Source: an uncultured Eubacteriales bacterium
GTDB lineage: Bacteria > Bacillota > Clostridia > Oscillospirales > Oscillospiraceae
Direction of reading: 5' to 3'
DNA: 5,449 nucleotides
NCBI GenBank assembly: GCA_900549495.1
Contig: UROL01000141.1
Coordinates: forward strand, 1-5,449
Shown in pieces: positions 4,586 through 5,449 of this stretch. Below the pieces are notes generated by a model, which ran no database searches, was not told the origin of the DNA, and was given only the letters and a program-made list of their open reading frames with translations. The position numbers and the translations under genes were made by a program. The stretch's first letter is position 1. Each line of letters opens with the position of its first letter.

Positions 4586-5449
4586 GCCTTCTTGCTGGGG
4601 GTGGTGGGGATGACGCCACGGTTGGAGACCTTGGCGGTGGTCTCAATTTCACCGGCGGCGGTGAGGGCCATCTTGGTGAACACAGGGCCAACCAGCTCAT
4701 AGATAAGGACACAGAACAGGGTGATGTTGCGAATCAGTGCACCCTCTGCGCCAAACTCGGCGGCTACGGTGACGCTCATGCCCAGAGCCACACCGGCCTG
4801 GGGCAGCAGGGTGATGCCCAGATATTTGCAGATGGTGTCCTGGCAGCCCATGGCCTTGGCGCTGTAGTGTGCGCCCAGAATCTTACCGGCGGAGCGGGCC
4901 AGAATGTTCACAATGCCGATGCCAATCACAGCCACGCTGGAGAACACCCGCAAATCCAGCTCCGCACCGCTGAGGACGAAGAACAGCCCAAATACAGGAG
5001 CGGTCCAGCGGTCGGTACGGTACATGATTTCCTCGGAGAAATCACACAGGTTGCAGAACACGGTGCCGCACATCATGCACACCAGCAGGGGAGAGAAGCC
5101 AAAGTCGATGCCGTTTGCAAATTCAAAGTCCAGCTTGGACAGGGCGGTGCAAAGGAATACAAAGCAAACCGTCAGGCTCAGACGCTTGGAGCGGGAGTGG
5201 AAGAATTTTTCCAGATGGCTGAACAGCCAGCCCAGCAGGGCGCCCAGCAGCAGGGAGCCCACAATCTCCAGAATGGGGTTGACCAGCACGGACATGATGC
5301 TGACGGAGCCGCTGATCAGCGCCCGGGCAATGCCGTTGGACACGGCGAAGACCATCAGACCCACGGCATCGTCCAGTGCCACAATGGGCAGCAGGATGGA
5401 GGTAAGGGGGCCCTTGGCCTTGTACTGGCGCACGACCATCAGTGTGGCG
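4582..5449 (-). CDS. Cation:proton antiporter (CPA family), C-terminal part
   Basis: An integral membrane Na+ or K+/H+ antiporter of the monovalent cation:proton antiporter family, cut by the window edge. The reading frame stays open to the last complete codon, with Ala-Thr-Leu preceding the first Met in the window (5437-5439). ATLMVVRQYKAKG is internal family sequence, so that Met is not the start. At least eight hydrophobic segments remain. Counting from that Met, the motifs are LLPIVALDDA (16-25, with the ion-binding Asp23-Asp24 pair), SGAELDLRVF (157-166), RSAGKILGA (182-190, conserved Lys186) and LLPQAGVALGMS (211-222). It ends in a short soluble tail (about 262-285) without a TrkA-N or TrkA-C domain, so it is unlike full-length KefB/KefC. 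An Asp-Asp pair is typical of electrogenic members. Ion specificity cannot be read from the sequence. Confidence 0.88.
   Translation of the reverse strand, partial: ATLMVVRQYKAKGPLTSILLPIVALDDAVGLMVFAVSNGIARALISGSVSIMSVLVNPILEIVGSLLLGALLGWLFSHLEKFFHSRSKRLSLTVCFVFLCTALSKLDFEFANGIDFGFSPLLVCMMCGTVFCNLCDFSEEIMYRTDRWTAPVFGLFFVLSGAELDLRVFSSVAVIGIGIVNILARSAGKILGAHYSAKAMGCQDTICKYLGITLLPQAGVALGMSVTVAAEFGAEGALIRNITLFCVLIYELVGPVFTKMALTAAGEIETTAKVSNRGVIPTTPSKKA

Noticed and set aside
5437..5439. True start codon of the antiporter
   Set aside because: The frame remains open to the window edge and the preceding Ala-Thr-Leu continues a conserved internal motif of the family. The real start lies outside the window.

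Overview
The window looks like chromosomal DNA from an anaerobic, low-GC-phylum but GC-rich Clostridia member, most likely an Oscillospiraceae/Ruminococcaceae gut bacterium. The clues are strong AGGAGG-type ribosome binding sites, GC-rich codon use with AT-rich promoters, a DUF3786 protein, and a CTCCCTC/GAGGGAG hairpin repeat that I associate with Faecalibacterium-like genomes. The taxonomic call is inference; no marker RNA gene is present.

Layout. Positions 18-2666 (minus strand) hold a two-gene unit, alanine racemase (alr) followed 18 nt later by a membrane-anchored CapA-type metallophosphatase. It is driven by a good sigma-A-type promoter at 2702-2730. A 190-bp divergent intergenic region (2667-2856) separates it from a plus-strand DUF3786 gene (2857-3474) with its own extended -10 promoter. 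Positions 3475-3964 have no gene. They carry a large imperfect inverted repeat (arms 3523-3646 and 3731-3850, with traces out to about 3503 and 3867), a third diverged copy of its core hairpin (3888-3907), and an intrinsic terminator (3925-3962). On the minus strand follow a purine-type phosphoribosyltransferase (3965-4519) and, upstream of it, the C-terminal part of a CPA-family cation:proton antiporter (4582 to beyond the window edge). A near-consensus promoter for the phosphoribosyltransferase overlaps the antiporter stop codon.

How the genes fit together. alr supplies D-alanine for peptidoglycan, and the co-transcribed CapA protein probably acts at the outer face of the membrane, so this unit looks envelope-related. 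The phosphoribosyltransferase (base salvage) and the antiporter (ion/pH homeostasis) are housekeeping genes with no obvious shared pathway. DUF3786 has no assigned function. I see no defence system, phage, conjugative element, CRISPR array or transposase. The least explained element is the structured inverted repeat between the convergent DUF3786 and phosphoribosyltransferase genes: its two arms keep the same hairpin layout while one stem differs in sequence.
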